Origin: Bellilinea sp034411135
GTDB lineage: Bacteria > Chloroflexota > Anaerolineae > Anaerolineales > Anaerolineaceae
Assembly: GCA_034411135.1 (NCBI GenBank)
Contig: DAOUMN010000036.1
Span: forward strand, 1 to 50,011
DNA: 50,011 nucleotides
Direction: 5' to 3'
Notes under the pieces: generated by a model
The model's input: only the letters and a program-made list of their open reading frames with translations
Database searches by the model: none
Told to the model about the DNA's origin: nothing
Shown here: positions 32,039 through 40,499 of the stretch, piece after piece
Position numbering within the stretch: position 1 is the first letter of the stretch
Layout: every line of letters starts with the position of its first letter
Position numbers and translations under genes: made by a program

Positions 32039-33940
32039 TCAGTCCGCCAGCGAACGCAGCCGGTCTTTCAACTCAGCCCGCCGCTGCCGGTAAGCGGTAT
32101 CGTCCAACTTGCCAGCCTTGTGAAGATCATCCAATGCGATGATCGCATCGATCAACGCCTCACGGCTTTCTAGCGGCGTGGAATCAACCGCTTCTATCCC
32201 CACCGGCGCTGGGACCGGTTTGCGCTGGCGCAGGTACCAGAAAAGACCACCGCCCAGCACAAGCGCTAAAGCCAGCGCACCGGCAATCAGGCTGCCAACC
32301 TGCCCGGTTTGGATGGTTGTGGCATTCCCCATCCGCCCGCTCAAGGTCATTTTCAACACGCTGCCCGGCTGCAATGCTGTGGCAGAATACAGGTCAAGCG
32401 AAACGCCCTGAATCTGGCGCTGTCCCATCGGTTGGAGTTGATCGCTCTGGATTGTCATGCTTCCTTGCGGAAGCATGACAATTGCAGCATCAACCACCAG
32501 TGGAATGGGGATGGACACTTCCATTTTGCGTTTAAAGGGCAGATCGTAGGCAAACAGAATTTGAGTGCCGGCACCAGGGGCAATACTCTGGGTATCTCCA
32601 AAACCGCCTTCTGTCTCCACAAAGCGCCCGCCGAGCACTCCATTCTGGAACTGCAGATTGGTCGCTCCCTGCGGTAAGGTGAAGGAGACTACCGGTTGAC
32701 CGGGTGGATCGCTGGCAATTACCCGGTTACCGGTATTGTTGAGTAGAAACAATTCGGCAATTTGCACCGTTTCAGGATTGGTGAAATCGAAAAAGACATG
32801 CAACCGGTCGACTTTTAAGCCCGAAAGATCGCTGGTTGTGTCGTAAATGGTGATTGGCAGATCAAGAGGGTTTTGAAATTCGCCACTTAAGCTGTGATAG
32901 ACATCTGAATTGAATACGAAGCCATTGTATTCCACAGAAGCAATGAAAGCCCTACCGGGCACGAAACCGGCATCCTCGAACCGGTAAGTTCCATCTGCCT
33001 GAACCTCGCTGCGGGCAACGTAGATCTGTTCCATTCCATCATAGCCTTCCAGCTGGACGGTCAAGCCAGGCGGCACCGTTCCACCCGAACCATTGATGAT
33101 GGCGCCCGTCACGACCATGCGGATTTCCTCCCCCACCTGGCTGCTGGCAGATGGCGTGCTTTCGCTCTGGCTTGGGACGGATTCGGTTTGGTTCGGGGTA
33201 GGTTCTGGCTGCAGAGCCGCCTGATTACCCTGTAGTGGTGATTTGAAACTCAGAGATCGCGCATAGATCGCCAGTGCCAGGCGCTGGGACGCATCCAGGC
33301 GGTCAGCATAAGCGGGCATATTGCCTTTCCCGCGGTTGATTACCTGTGCCATTTCTACCAGCGAAAGGGATGCCAGCCGCGAAGTATCATCACGCCAGCC
33401 GGGTGCTTGATTGCTGCCTTCACCCGCTGCGCCATGGCAAGCCTGACAGTCCTGCTCGTATAATGCCTTGCCTTGTTCGAGCGCATCCGTCCGCATCGAA
33501 AGGGTCAGCGCATAGGCGACCACATCCCAACGTTGGCGGTCATCCAGCGAACGAAAAGCGGGCATGAAACGTTCCATATTGCCCTCGCTGACCATCCGGT
33601 ACCACTCCACCGGTCGTGCTCCCTGGGCAATGGTAACATCTCCCAACGGCGGGACGGCAACCGGTAATTGCCCTGCCTGGGGTCCATCCCCCATACCACG
33701 CTCACCATGACATGCCGCGCATTTTTCAGCATAAATTGAAGCCCCCTGTTCAGGATCCGGGGGTACGGTCGGATACAAAGCTGCATCACTGATAGACGGA
33801 GTATCCTCCGCGACGAAAGACTGGGCACCCGGCGGCGGGGTGATATCCGCAGCAAGCGAAACCGCGCAGCCGCCAAGGAGAAAGGACGAAACTCCAAAGA
33901 AAAGAACAAAACAAGCCAAATTGCCAGATCGGTTGAACAT
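32039..33940 (-). CDS. dihaem cytochrome c lipoprotein encoded in the ccm operon
   Basis: A 633 aa exported protein not part of known Ccm systems. Lipobox L-L-G-G-C25 predicts a lipid anchor. Two class I cytochrome c domains follow: CAACH (74-78) with Met ligand candidate M126, and CQACH (165-169) with M208. After a Pro/Ser/Glu-rich linker (about 240-268) comes a carboxypeptidase-regulatory-like beta sandwich (VVTGAIINGSGGTVPPG to about 350) and a further beta-rich region to about 550. One transmembrane helix (about 560-580, ALALALVLGGGLFWYL) and a short cytoplasmic helical tail (HKAGKLDDTAYRQRR) end the protein. It is tightly packed between the CcmI-like gene and ccmA. It may be a client of the pathway or an electron carrier for it. 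Confidence 0.85.
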   Translation of the reverse strand: MFNRSGNLACFVLFFGVSSFLLGGCAVSLAADITPPPGAQSFVAEDTPSISDAALYPTVPPDPEQGASIYAEKCAACHGERGMGDGPQAGQLPVAVPPLGDVTIAQGARPVEWYRMVSEGNMERFMPAFRSLDDRQRWDVVAYALTLSMRTDALEQGKALYEQDCQACHGAAGEGSNQAPGWRDDTSRLASLSLVEMAQVINRGKGNMPAYADRLDASQRLALAIYARSLSFKSPLQGNQAALQPEPTPNQTESVPSQSESTPSASSQVGEEIRMVVTGAIINGSGGTVPPGLTVQLEGYDGMEQIYVARSEVQADGTYRFEDAGFVPGRAFIASVEYNGFVFNSDVYHSLSGEFQNPLDLPITIYDTTSDLSGLKVDRLHVFFDFTNPETVQIAELFLLNNTGNRVIASDPPGQPVVSFTLPQGATNLQFQNGVLGGRFVETEGGFGDTQSIAPGAGTQILFAYDLPFKRKMEVSIPIPLVVDAAIVMLPQGSMTIQSDQLQPMGQRQIQGVSLDLYSATALQPGSVLKMTLSGRMGNATTIQTGQVGSLIAGALALALVLGGGLFWYLRQRKPVPAPVGIEAVDSTPLESREALIDAIIALDDLHKAGKLDDTAYRQRRAELKDRLRSLAD

Positions 33941-33945
33941 ACGGG

Positions 33946-34503
33946 TTATTGAACTTCGCTTTCCTGAAGAGATGTGCCGCAGTGCGAGCAGAATGCATCC
34001 GTTTTGGCAGCCACGTTACCGCACTTGGGACAAAAGCCGCCTGCCTTTCGCTGCTGCTGGCGGCGGCGGGCAATGATTGCCAGTTCCACTTCGTCCATCT
34101 CTGCCGTGGTGGTCCCGTTTGCTGCGCGCCAGGAATCGGCGCGGCGGGCTGCCACCGCGGCTTCGATACGTTGTTCGGCGCTGGGCTTACCGCCATTGGC
34201 AGGCTGCAATTCATCGAGTTGGCGCAGGATGTCTGCGCCGTGATTGAGCAGAGTTGCCCTTTCGACAGGATAATCCTCACTGGGGATCTTGCCGAGAGTG
34301 TAGTCGAAATCCAGTTCCTGCAGTGCAGTTAACACGCGTTCGTGTTCCGCCAGCAGCATGGAGCGTACATGATCGACCTGATCGGCGGTTTTGCGCTCCT
34401 GAACCAGTTTTACATTGTCTTTGATTTTCATGAACGGCTGGCTGAGGATCATCCCCACCAGCAGGGCAAGTGCCAGAATTAAAAAAAGCGAACCTAAATC
34501 CAT
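33946..34503 (-). CDS. CcmI-like membrane protein fused to a zinc ribbon
   Basis: A 185 aa protein with one N-terminal transmembrane helix (about 5-22), a cytoplasmic segment with LQELDFDYTLGKIPSEDYPVER (about 61-82), which is the hallmark of the N-terminal region of CcmI/CycH-type proteins, then a long charged helix. It ends in a C-terminal zinc ribbon with C158-x2-C161 and C172-x2-C175 (CPKCG, CSHCG). The periplasmic TPR part that lets CcmI hold apocytochromes is absent. It is 24 bp downstream of ccmG and 5 bp upstream of the cytochrome gene. It might organise the ligation complex from the cytoplasmic side. Confidence 0.75.
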   Translation of the reverse strand: MDLGSLFLILALALLVGMILSQPFMKIKDNVKLVQERKTADQVDHVRSMLLAEHERVLTALQELDFDYTLGKIPSEDYPVERATLLNHGADILRQLDELQPANGGKPSAEQRIEAAVAARRADSWRAANGTTTAEMDEVELAIIARRRQQQRKAGGFCPKCGNVAAKTDAFCSHCGTSLQESEVQ

Positions 34504-34527
34504 GCCTTCATTTCTCCTCGAACCGAA

Positions 34528-35091
34528 TCAGGGCAGCAATGGATCAATTGCCGCGCGAATTTCTCCAACCGATAGGAAAGGTCCTTTCTTAACGAAAGCC
34601 AGCCGCCCATCTCGGTCGATGATGTACGTCTCGGGCACGCCCTGAATGCGAAACATCTGCGAGATGCGCGTGCGCAAGTCCGGCCCGTTGGGGTAGGTCA
34701 ATCCAAACTGTTGGATGAAACCCAGCGCTTCCGGTTCGGTATCGACATAATCCACACCCAGGAAAACCACATTTCCGCCCGGTTTGTAATATTGCCAGGC
34801 TTCCTCCAGCTCGAAGGCTTCCTGTTCGCACGGTTTGCACCACGAAGCCCAGAAATTGACCACAATCACCTTGCCTTGCATGTTTTGGGTATTATAGACC
34901 TTGCCATCGAAGGTGGTCAGTTCAAAGGTGGGCACCTTCTGCCCAATCACGATGGGACCTGCCTGCGTACGGCGCAAGCCCAATCCAATTAGGGATAAAA
35001 AGCCAACCAGGGTTACAAACGCAAGCCCTATCACCCAGCGGGGCAGTGCGTGGCTGGTGGTTTGAGTTTTTTCGGCATTCTCAGCACTCAT
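34528..35091 (-). CDS. ccmG: membrane-anchored thioredoxin CcmG/ResA-type
   Basis: A 187 aa redoxin with a transmembrane anchor (about 19-38) and an extracytoplasmic TlpA/ResA-like domain. The active site is W-C85-K-P-C88 in VVNFWASWCKPCEQE, and the cis-Pro region is GVPETYIIDRDG. It reduces the haem-binding CXXCH cysteines of apocytochromes, or CcmH, before haem attachment. Position between ccmH and the CcmI-like gene supports CcmG. Confidence 0.9.
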   Translation of the reverse strand: MSAENAEKTQTTSHALPRWVIGLAFVTLVGFLSLIGLGLRRTQAGPIVIGQKVPTFELTTFDGKVYNTQNMQGKVIVVNFWASWCKPCEQEAFELEEAWQYYKPGGNVVFLGVDYVDTEPEALGFIQQFGLTYPNGPDLRTRISQMFRIQGVPETYIIDRDGRLAFVKKGPFLSVGEIRAAIDPLLP

Positions 35092-35130
35092 AATGATTTT
35101 TGCCTCCTGCAGGATGGCTTTGCAAGACCT

Positions 35131-35667
35131 TTACAGTCCTTTTTCCTGGCGGCGCTTCAACTCCGCTTCAATTTCCGCCAGGTATGGATCGGATGGGACT
35201 GCCGGGGGAATCGCATCGGTCGTTCCTTCCGGCGCGCTGCGACGCATGACACGCATTACCCGATACACCAACCCAGCACCAACCAGGAAGAACAATGGCG
35301 GCAGGACGTACACCAGCCAGTTCAAGCCGCGCAGCGGCGGCACTTCCAGCACCCGGTCACCGTATTGTTGGACAAAATAATCCTTGATCTCCTCGTCGCT
35401 CAAGCCTTCAGATAATTTCAAGCGAATCAGCGACCGCCACTGCGCGCACGCCTGGGTTGGGCACACATCCAAGGGAATGTTTTCGCACACCGGGCAGTAC
35501 AACTGCTTGGCAATCCGGTTCACATCGTCATCCGACGGGGTTGGCTGCTGGGCAAGAGCCGGTTGAACGCTAATGACAGCAAACAGCAAAACCAGCACAC
35601 CCGCCAGCCACCATCCACGCCAGGGAAAACCTCTCTTGAAAGCCAACAATACCATCCTCATACTCAC
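35131..35667 (-). CDS. ccmH: cytochrome c maturation protein CcmH/CycL
   Basis: A 178 aa protein with a signal anchor (about 20-40, cleavage likely after ALA), a three-helix domain and a C-terminal transmembrane helix near 133-152 (LVYVLPPLFFLVGAGLVY). The usual LRCxxCQN redox motif reads LYC58-PVC61-EN, followed by a second pair, C69 and C74 (DVCPTQACAQW). LSEGLSDEEIKDYFVQQYGDRVL is typical CcmH. It handles apocytochrome thiols and works with CcmF in haem ligation. The start may be GTG at 35667 or ATG at 35661. 15 bp after ccmF. Confidence 0.9.
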   Translation of the reverse strand: MSMRMVLLAFKRGFPWRGWWLAGVLVLLFAVISVQPALAQQPTPSDDDVNRIAKQLYCPVCENIPLDVCPTQACAQWRSLIRLKLSEGLSDEEIKDYFVQQYGDRVLEVPPLRGLNWLVYVLPPLFFLVGAGLVYRVMRVMRRSAPEGTTDAIPPAVPSDPYLAEIEAELKRRQEKGL

Positions 35668-35682
35668 ATCCCACTCTCTGAA

Positions 35683-37749
35683 TTAATCGCCAGCCTGCCG
35701 TGAAGGCACCACTCGCGCCCGCTTTACACCGACTCGCGCAGGTTCGGGGTCTTTGTCCGGCCAGGCAGCCACCAGCGTTCCCAGAATAAAGATAATTCCC
35801 CCAATCCACAACCAGTTGATCAGCGGATTGTGAAACACCTTGAAGGTCACGCCGCTAGAAGAAATGGGTTCCCAATCCACCAGCAGGACATACAGGTCAT
35901 CTTCGATTGTGCTGCGCACGCCGGGAATGGTCATCGGCTGCATTGAATCATAATACAAGTCGCGCCGCGGGTGCAGTTCGCCCAGATAGCGGCCATCGCG
36001 GCTTACATCCATTACCGCACGGGCAACATTGCGCCCGTCGTTGGCATCGAAAATATCTAGCCGGTTGAAAGTCACCTCATAGCGCCCTAATCGCAGGGAT
36101 TCTCCCGGCGGGATGGTACCCTGCGTTTCGGTTTGGAACATTTCGATCCCGATGATTCCCAATGCCATCAAGACCACGCCCAGGTGAATGATGTAACCAC
36201 CATAACGGCGACGATTGCGCGCCATCAAGTTGAACAGGGCTGCCGCCACGTTTTCACCAGTGCGCCGGCGGCGCGCCGTTACACCGCGGTAATACTCAAA
36301 CAAGGTAATGAAGACCACCAACGCCACCAACCCGATTCCCAACAGGGCAAACGGATTGCGCACCCCCCCGACGAAGACTGCGAACATCACCAGCAGGGCT
36401 GCCAGGGCGGGTTTCCACAGAGCCTTTCCCAGGGTTTTGACCGTCGAATGCCCCCAGGCAGACAACGGCGCAATACCCATCAACAACAGCAACCCGGCAA
36501 ACAAGGGGCCTGCTGAGCGTTCGTAGAACGGCGGGCCAACGGTCACTTTTTGTCCGGTGAACAATTCCGAGATCAATGGGTAAACCGTGCCCCAAAAGAC
36601 CACCACCAGGATGCCCATGAAGAGCAAATTATTGAGCAGAAACAGCGCCTCACGCGAGAGCAGCGAGTGCATCGTTCCTTCCGAGCGCAACGTGTTCCAG
36701 CGCGAGAGCAGCAACCACAGGGAAAGGATCATGGTCAAGGCAATGAAGCCAAAGAACATTGGTCCAATTGCCGATTGTGCGAACGAATGCACCGAGGAAA
36801 GCACGCCAGAGCGGGTCAGGAAGGTGCCAAAGATCACCAACGAATAGGTCAGGATAATCAGAATCATGTTCCAGCGTTTGAAAAGACCACGTTTTTCCTG
36901 GATCATCACCGAGTGGAGAAACGCCGTGCCGGTCAACCAGGGCATGAAAGCGGCATTTTCGACCGGGTCCCACGCCCAGTAACCGCCCCAACCCAGCACA
37001 TCGTACGCCCAGCGGCTGCCCAGCACCAAGCCCAGCGAAAGAAACAACCAGGCAACCAGCGTCCAACGGCGGGTGATACGAATCCAACGATCATCGGTAC
37101 GCCCGGTGAGCAGCGCGGCGATTCCAAAGGCATACGGAATGACATAGGACACAAACCCAAGGTATAGCATGGGCGGGTGAATGATCATGCCGGGATGACG
37201 CAGCAGCGGGTTAAGCCCGCGCCCATCTGCCGGGACCAATGGAACCGCGCCTGCTGGTGGAAACATCGAAACTACCTGGCTGCTGGTTGCAGTCTGCCAG
37301 AAACGCACAAACGGATTCTCAAAGAACAACACCAACGCCAGGAAGAACGCCAGCGTAACCAGGCTGACCAAAATTACCCAGGGTAAAAATTCACGGTCGC
37401 GGTCCCATTTTCGCAATGTTACCGCGGTGGTAAACGCCGACATCAGCCAAGACCAGAAAACCAGCGAGCCAGACTGCCCACCCCACAGGGCAGTGATTTT
37501 CAGATAAAGCGGCATGGAGTTACTGGTTACATTGTAGACGTACTGCACCTGGTATTGTCCGGTAACCAGCAACAAGATAATGGCAAAAGAAGCCAGAGTG
37601 ATCAAGGGAAAGGTTATCTGCATTGCCTTGCGGGCACTTTCCACCCAGGCAAGCGAATTCTTTCGCACACCGTAAATGGAAGCCGCGATTCCGTACAGGG
37701 ACGTGATGAAACTGATCACCAGAATACCAAAACCGATATTTGCTAACAT
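35683..37749 (-). CDS. ccmF: haem lyase CcmF
   Basis: Large integral membrane protein, 688 aa, with about 14-15 helices. The first conserved block is ITALWGGQSGSLVFW (85-99) and the WWD haem-binding motif is GWGGYWAWDPVENAA (253-267). It also has RHPGMIIHPPMLYLGFV (184-200, with candidate haem His residues), and GTFLTRSGVLSSVHSFA. A large extracytoplasmic domain occupies the last third before the final helix. CcmF takes haem from CcmE and joins it to CXXCH cysteines together with CcmH. It lies 82 bp after ccmE. Confidence 0.95.
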   Translation of the reverse strand: MLANIGFGILVISFITSLYGIAASIYGVRKNSLAWVESARKAMQITFPLITLASFAIILLLVTGQYQVQYVYNVTSNSMPLYLKITALWGGQSGSLVFWSWLMSAFTTAVTLRKWDRDREFLPWVILVSLVTLAFFLALVLFFENPFVRFWQTATSSQVVSMFPPAGAVPLVPADGRGLNPLLRHPGMIIHPPMLYLGFVSYVIPYAFGIAALLTGRTDDRWIRITRRWTLVAWLFLSLGLVLGSRWAYDVLGWGGYWAWDPVENAAFMPWLTGTAFLHSVMIQEKRGLFKRWNMILIILTYSLVIFGTFLTRSGVLSSVHSFAQSAIGPMFFGFIALTMILSLWLLLSRWNTLRSEGTMHSLLSREALFLLNNLLFMGILVVVFWGTVYPLISELFTGQKVTVGPPFYERSAGPLFAGLLLLMGIAPLSAWGHSTVKTLGKALWKPALAALLVMFAVFVGGVRNPFALLGIGLVALVVFITLFEYYRGVTARRRRTGENVAAALFNLMARNRRRYGGYIIHLGVVLMALGIIGIEMFQTETQGTIPPGESLRLGRYEVTFNRLDIFDANDGRNVARAVMDVSRDGRYLGELHPRRDLYYDSMQPMTIPGVRSTIEDDLYVLLVDWEPISSSGVTFKVFHNPLINWLWIGGIIFILGTLVAAWPDKDPEPARVGVKRARVVPSRQAGD

Positions 37750-37831
37750 CGTCTCTCCTCGAACGAATTAACAGCAAACTGCCGGGATCAAACACCCGGC
37801 ATCTTGTTGATGTACAGAAAAGCAGAAACGA

Positions 37832-38350
37832 TTACCCATCCACCGCCTGATCGGGAACCGCTTCCTCGTAACGGGTGGGGCACTTGAGCAGCAATTCTTC
37901 TGCATGGAATACCCCATCCGCATCCATTCTGCCGGTGACGATTGCCTGGGCTTCATCGCGCATCAAGTCCGGCATGACACCGGTGTAAACCACCTTCAAG
38001 CGCGGCTGGCTGGGGTCGTTGACTGCCGCGTGCAAGACAGCCGCCAAGCCGCCCTGCGCAGTGATCTCATTTTGATCCCCAGGAATATGGGCAATGGTGA
38101 ATTCCAGCCGCAGGTTCTTGGCGTCGTACTGGATACTATCCCCAATCACTGCCCCCGAAATGCGCAGTTCGCGATCACCAACGGTGGAGATTTTTTCTTC
38201 CAGCTCGCCAACCGTCATGAAGTATTGCGCGCTGGCTTGCATGGACGATACGATCAGGTAAATGATTGCCGCAATAATCAACCCCCCGCCGATGATGAAC
38301 TTGGTCCGGCTGGCGCCAGAGGATCGGGCGGTTGTTTGAGGTACAGTCAT
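37832..38350 (-). CDS. ccmE: haem chaperone CcmE, Cys-type (CxxxY)
   Basis: Membrane-anchored OB-fold protein that carries haem from CcmC to CcmF, 172 aa. Transmembrane helix about 17-35, then FMTVGELEEK and the beta barrel (RELRISGAVIGDSIQYD, LRLEFTIAH, LKVVYTGVMPDLMRDEAQAIVTGRMDADGVFHAEELLLKCPTRY). The haem-attachment motif, normally HxxxY, is C157-P-T-R-Y161, the Cys variant known from some archaea and sulfate reducers. The ATG at 38350 is preceded by AGGAGGA; an upstream in-frame start at 38416 lacks one. It is the first gene of the ccm operon. Confidence 0.92.
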   Translation of the reverse strand: MTVPQTTARSSGASRTKFIIGGGLIIAAIIYLIVSSMQASAQYFMTVGELEEKISTVGDRELRISGAVIGDSIQYDAKNLRLEFTIAHIPGDQNEITAQGGLAAVLHAAVNDPSQPRLKVVYTGVMPDLMRDEAQAIVTGRMDADGVFHAEELLLKCPTRYEEAVPDQAVDG

Positions 38351-38497
38351 GCTTCCTCCTGTTGAATATTTTTTAATGAGATGAATGAGAACAATTCCAA
38401 TTTTCCATGCCAACATTAATCACAGATTAGAGGAATTGAAAGCGAAGATGAGAAAGTGATATTTTAGGTGAAAAATCCCACAATCTCAATCTTCAGG

Positions 38498-38503
38498 ATT
38501 ATA
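38498..38503 (-). promoter_or_regulatory. -10 box upstream of the ccm operon
   Basis: On the minus strand there is a perfect TATAAT about 150 nt before ccmE. The -35 region is poor. It is the best promoter candidate in the AT-rich gap 38351-38565, which otherwise holds no gene. Confidence 0.4.
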
Positions 38504-38565
38504 ACCGGTTTTATCCTATTTTTGGGTGCACCAGGTCAAATCTGATTTTTGCAACCCTTTTTTGA

Positions 38566-39261
38566 TTACAATTGGCAGCATGCCAGCCATGCTTCCAGGT
38601 TATCCAGAAACTGATCCATGACAGCACGGGTATTTTCGACAAACACATCCCATCTACCGTAGGCTTCACCGCTGTATTCATCCACCAGGTCGGTGACGGC
38701 GCGCAGGATCAGGCAGGGGATTTGATTGCGATGAGATACCCAGGCAATGGCGCCGCTTTCCCAATCCGCCGCAACCCCACCGTATTCAGCTTTCAAACTC
38801 GCCACCCGGACGGGATCGATATCCTGATCGGCAGAGAGCAGTGCTGCCCGGCGTACTCTATAAGGATAAGGCTGGCGCAGCCAGTGCAAATCCAGCCGGA
38901 CATGATAATGCTCCAACGCCTCACGGGGGTCACCCATGCGTTCAACGACATCGTAGATCCAGGTTTCCTCGACCAGTATAATTTCCCCCCGTTCGATCCT
39001 ACCATGCAGTCCACCGCAGGTGCCCAGGTTGACCAACAAGCGTGGCTGCCAGCGACTGATCGCATACTGGGCGGAAGCCGCGGCGGCGGTTTTGCCCCAT
39101 CCGCCGTGCAGGAAAATCAGCGGCTGTCCGCCGATGAAGGGTTCATAAAACCTTCCAAACGGGCTGGTTTGGAAGGGCAAGTGAGCATACCGGCGTTCGA
39201 CGGTTTTCCATTCCTCGTTCGCCGATACGATCACAACTGCCCAAACAGGATTTGCGTGCAT
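38566..39261 (-). CDS. nucleoside phosphorylase-family protein (MTA/SAH nucleosidase-like)
   Basis: About 231 aa, phosphorylase superfamily 1. Motifs are LVNLGTCGGLHGRIERGEIILVEE (phosphate/ribose-binding glycine-rich part), the Glu in DWESGAIAWVS that contacts ribose, and LRAVTDLVDEYSGE with the catalytic Asp. It probably cleaves the N-glycosidic bond of a purine nucleoside such as 5'-methylthioadenosine or S-adenosylhomocysteine; hopanoid-type phosphorylases are an alternative. The ATG at 39261 overlaps the glycosyltransferase stop (TGATG); a TTG one codon upstream is possible. It is the last gene of the cinA unit. Confidence 0.82.
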   Translation of the reverse strand: MHANPVWAVVIVSANEEWKTVERRYAHLPFQTSPFGRFYEPFIGGQPLIFLHGGWGKTAAAASAQYAISRWQPRLLVNLGTCGGLHGRIERGEIILVEETWIYDVVERMGDPREALEHYHVRLDLHWLRQPYPYRVRRAALLSADQDIDPVRVASLKAEYGGVAADWESGAIAWVSHRNQIPCLILRAVTDLVDEYSGEAYGRWDVFVENTRAVMDQFLDNLEAWLACCQL

Positions 39262-40499
39262 CAATCTCCGGTCAGCGATTCGTCTTCGCCCGCTATAATC
39301 TGGTTATCGGTCAGCAGCGCCAGCAGCGACATGCGCCGGTTGTTCTCCAGGCGGCGTACGCCACCCTGGGCTGCTTCCCAGATCCAGGCAGCGGCTTCGT
39401 AGGCTGCCCGCGGGCGTCCCAGCCGGCGAGCCTGCTCGGCGCGCTGCTTCAATAGCGCCTGGTCTTTTATCCACAAATGAGACAGCGTTTCCAGCATTGC
39501 CATCGGGGTTTCGACCATGTCTCCGGCGCCGTTCTCGACCACATATTCCATATTACCCATTTCCTGTCCGGGAATGACGTCGATCAATATCATCGGCAGA
39601 CCGCAGGCAAGCGATTCCGTCACAATCAACCCACCGGCTTTGCACACAATCAGGTCGGAAGCACGCATAAACAGCGGCATCTCGTTGGTGTATTCATACA
39701 GGTGAACCGGCACATGCCAGGTCATCTGATGCAGTTCGCTGAAGGTTTCGCGGTCTTTACCGCACACCACCGCCAGTTGCAAAGGCGCACCAAAGTGATT
39801 AATCACTTGCAGGGCATCCATCATCCCAGACACCCGTTTGCTGCCCACCACCAGAATGGTCAGCGGGTCCGGCAGCCAGCCGAGTTGTTCACGGATTTCG
39901 CGCGGTGTTCGATTCTCTTCGGCAATGCGTGGATGAACAGGAATGCCCGTGACGTGAATTTTTTCGGCAGCCACCCCGGCTTCGATGGCGTTATTGCGCA
40001 CGATGGAGGTGGGAGCGAGCAGAACATCCACGTTGGGGTGGAACCACAGGCGATGTACCGATACCAGGTCGGTAATCACTGTCGCCAGCGGCACAAAGGT
40101 ACGGAAGACTGAAAATACCGCATAAAGCGGCGCCTGGTAGAGCGGGTAGGTGGTCACAATCACATCTGGGCGCTGTTTGCGCAGCACATCACGCATGACC
40201 TCGAACAGCATTACCGTCAATGCGCTTTCCAGGATTGCACTGGTCAGACTCAGATCGGAGGCATCGTACCCTAGCTTGTATAATTCCGGCGCCTTGCGCA
40301 CCAGGCGGTCGTAATCCGACTGGCTTTCGCGCAGCAGCAACGGCGTCTTGCGGTCATCCAATGGGTTGACGATATCCACCTCCACTGCCTCACTGTACTG
40401 GTTTTGCAGCGCCGCAGCCAACGCGTTGGCTGCACTGCGGTGACCAAATCCGGCGTCAGCAGTCAGGATCAGCACCTTCTTTTTACTTCCCTGCGTCAT
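39261..40499 (-). CDS. MGDG synthase-like glycosyltransferase (processive diacylglycerol glycosyltransferase family)
   Basis: A 412 aa GT-B family 28 glycosyltransferase. The N-terminal motif ILTADAGFGHRSAANAL (about 11-27) is the MGDG synthase/UgtP acceptor-domain signature. PDVIVTTYPLYQAPLYAVF and ITDLVSVHRLWFHP follow, then VTGIPVHPRI, and the C-terminal sugar-nucleotide site SDLIVCKAGGLIVTESLACGLPMIL. These enzymes add galactose or glucose to diacylglycerol to make membrane glycolipids. The neighbouring cinA and nucleosidase genes do not explain the role. Overlaps cinA by 17 nt and the nucleosidase by 1-4 nt. Confidence 0.87.
   Translation of the reverse strand: MTQGSKKKVLILTADAGFGHRSAANALAAALQNQYSEAVEVDIVNPLDDRKTPLLLRESQSDYDRLVRKAPELYKLGYDASDLSLTSAILESALTVMLFEVMRDVLRKQRPDVIVTTYPLYQAPLYAVFSVFRTFVPLATVITDLVSVHRLWFHPNVDVLLAPTSIVRNNAIEAGVAAEKIHVTGIPVHPRIAEENRTPREIREQLGWLPDPLTILVVGSKRVSGMMDALQVINHFGAPLQLAVVCGKDRETFSELHQMTWHVPVHLYEYTNEMPLFMRASDLIVCKAGGLIVTESLACGLPMILIDVIPGQEMGNMEYVVENGAGDMVETPMAMLETLSHLWIKDQALLKQRAEQARRLGRPRAAYEAAAWIWEAAQGGVRRLENNRRMSLLALLTDNQIIAGEDESLTGD

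Noticed and set aside
38351..38416. Possible upstream start for CcmE
   Set aside because: No ribosome site; the ATG at 38350 has AGGAGGA at the right distance and gives the usual CcmE topology.
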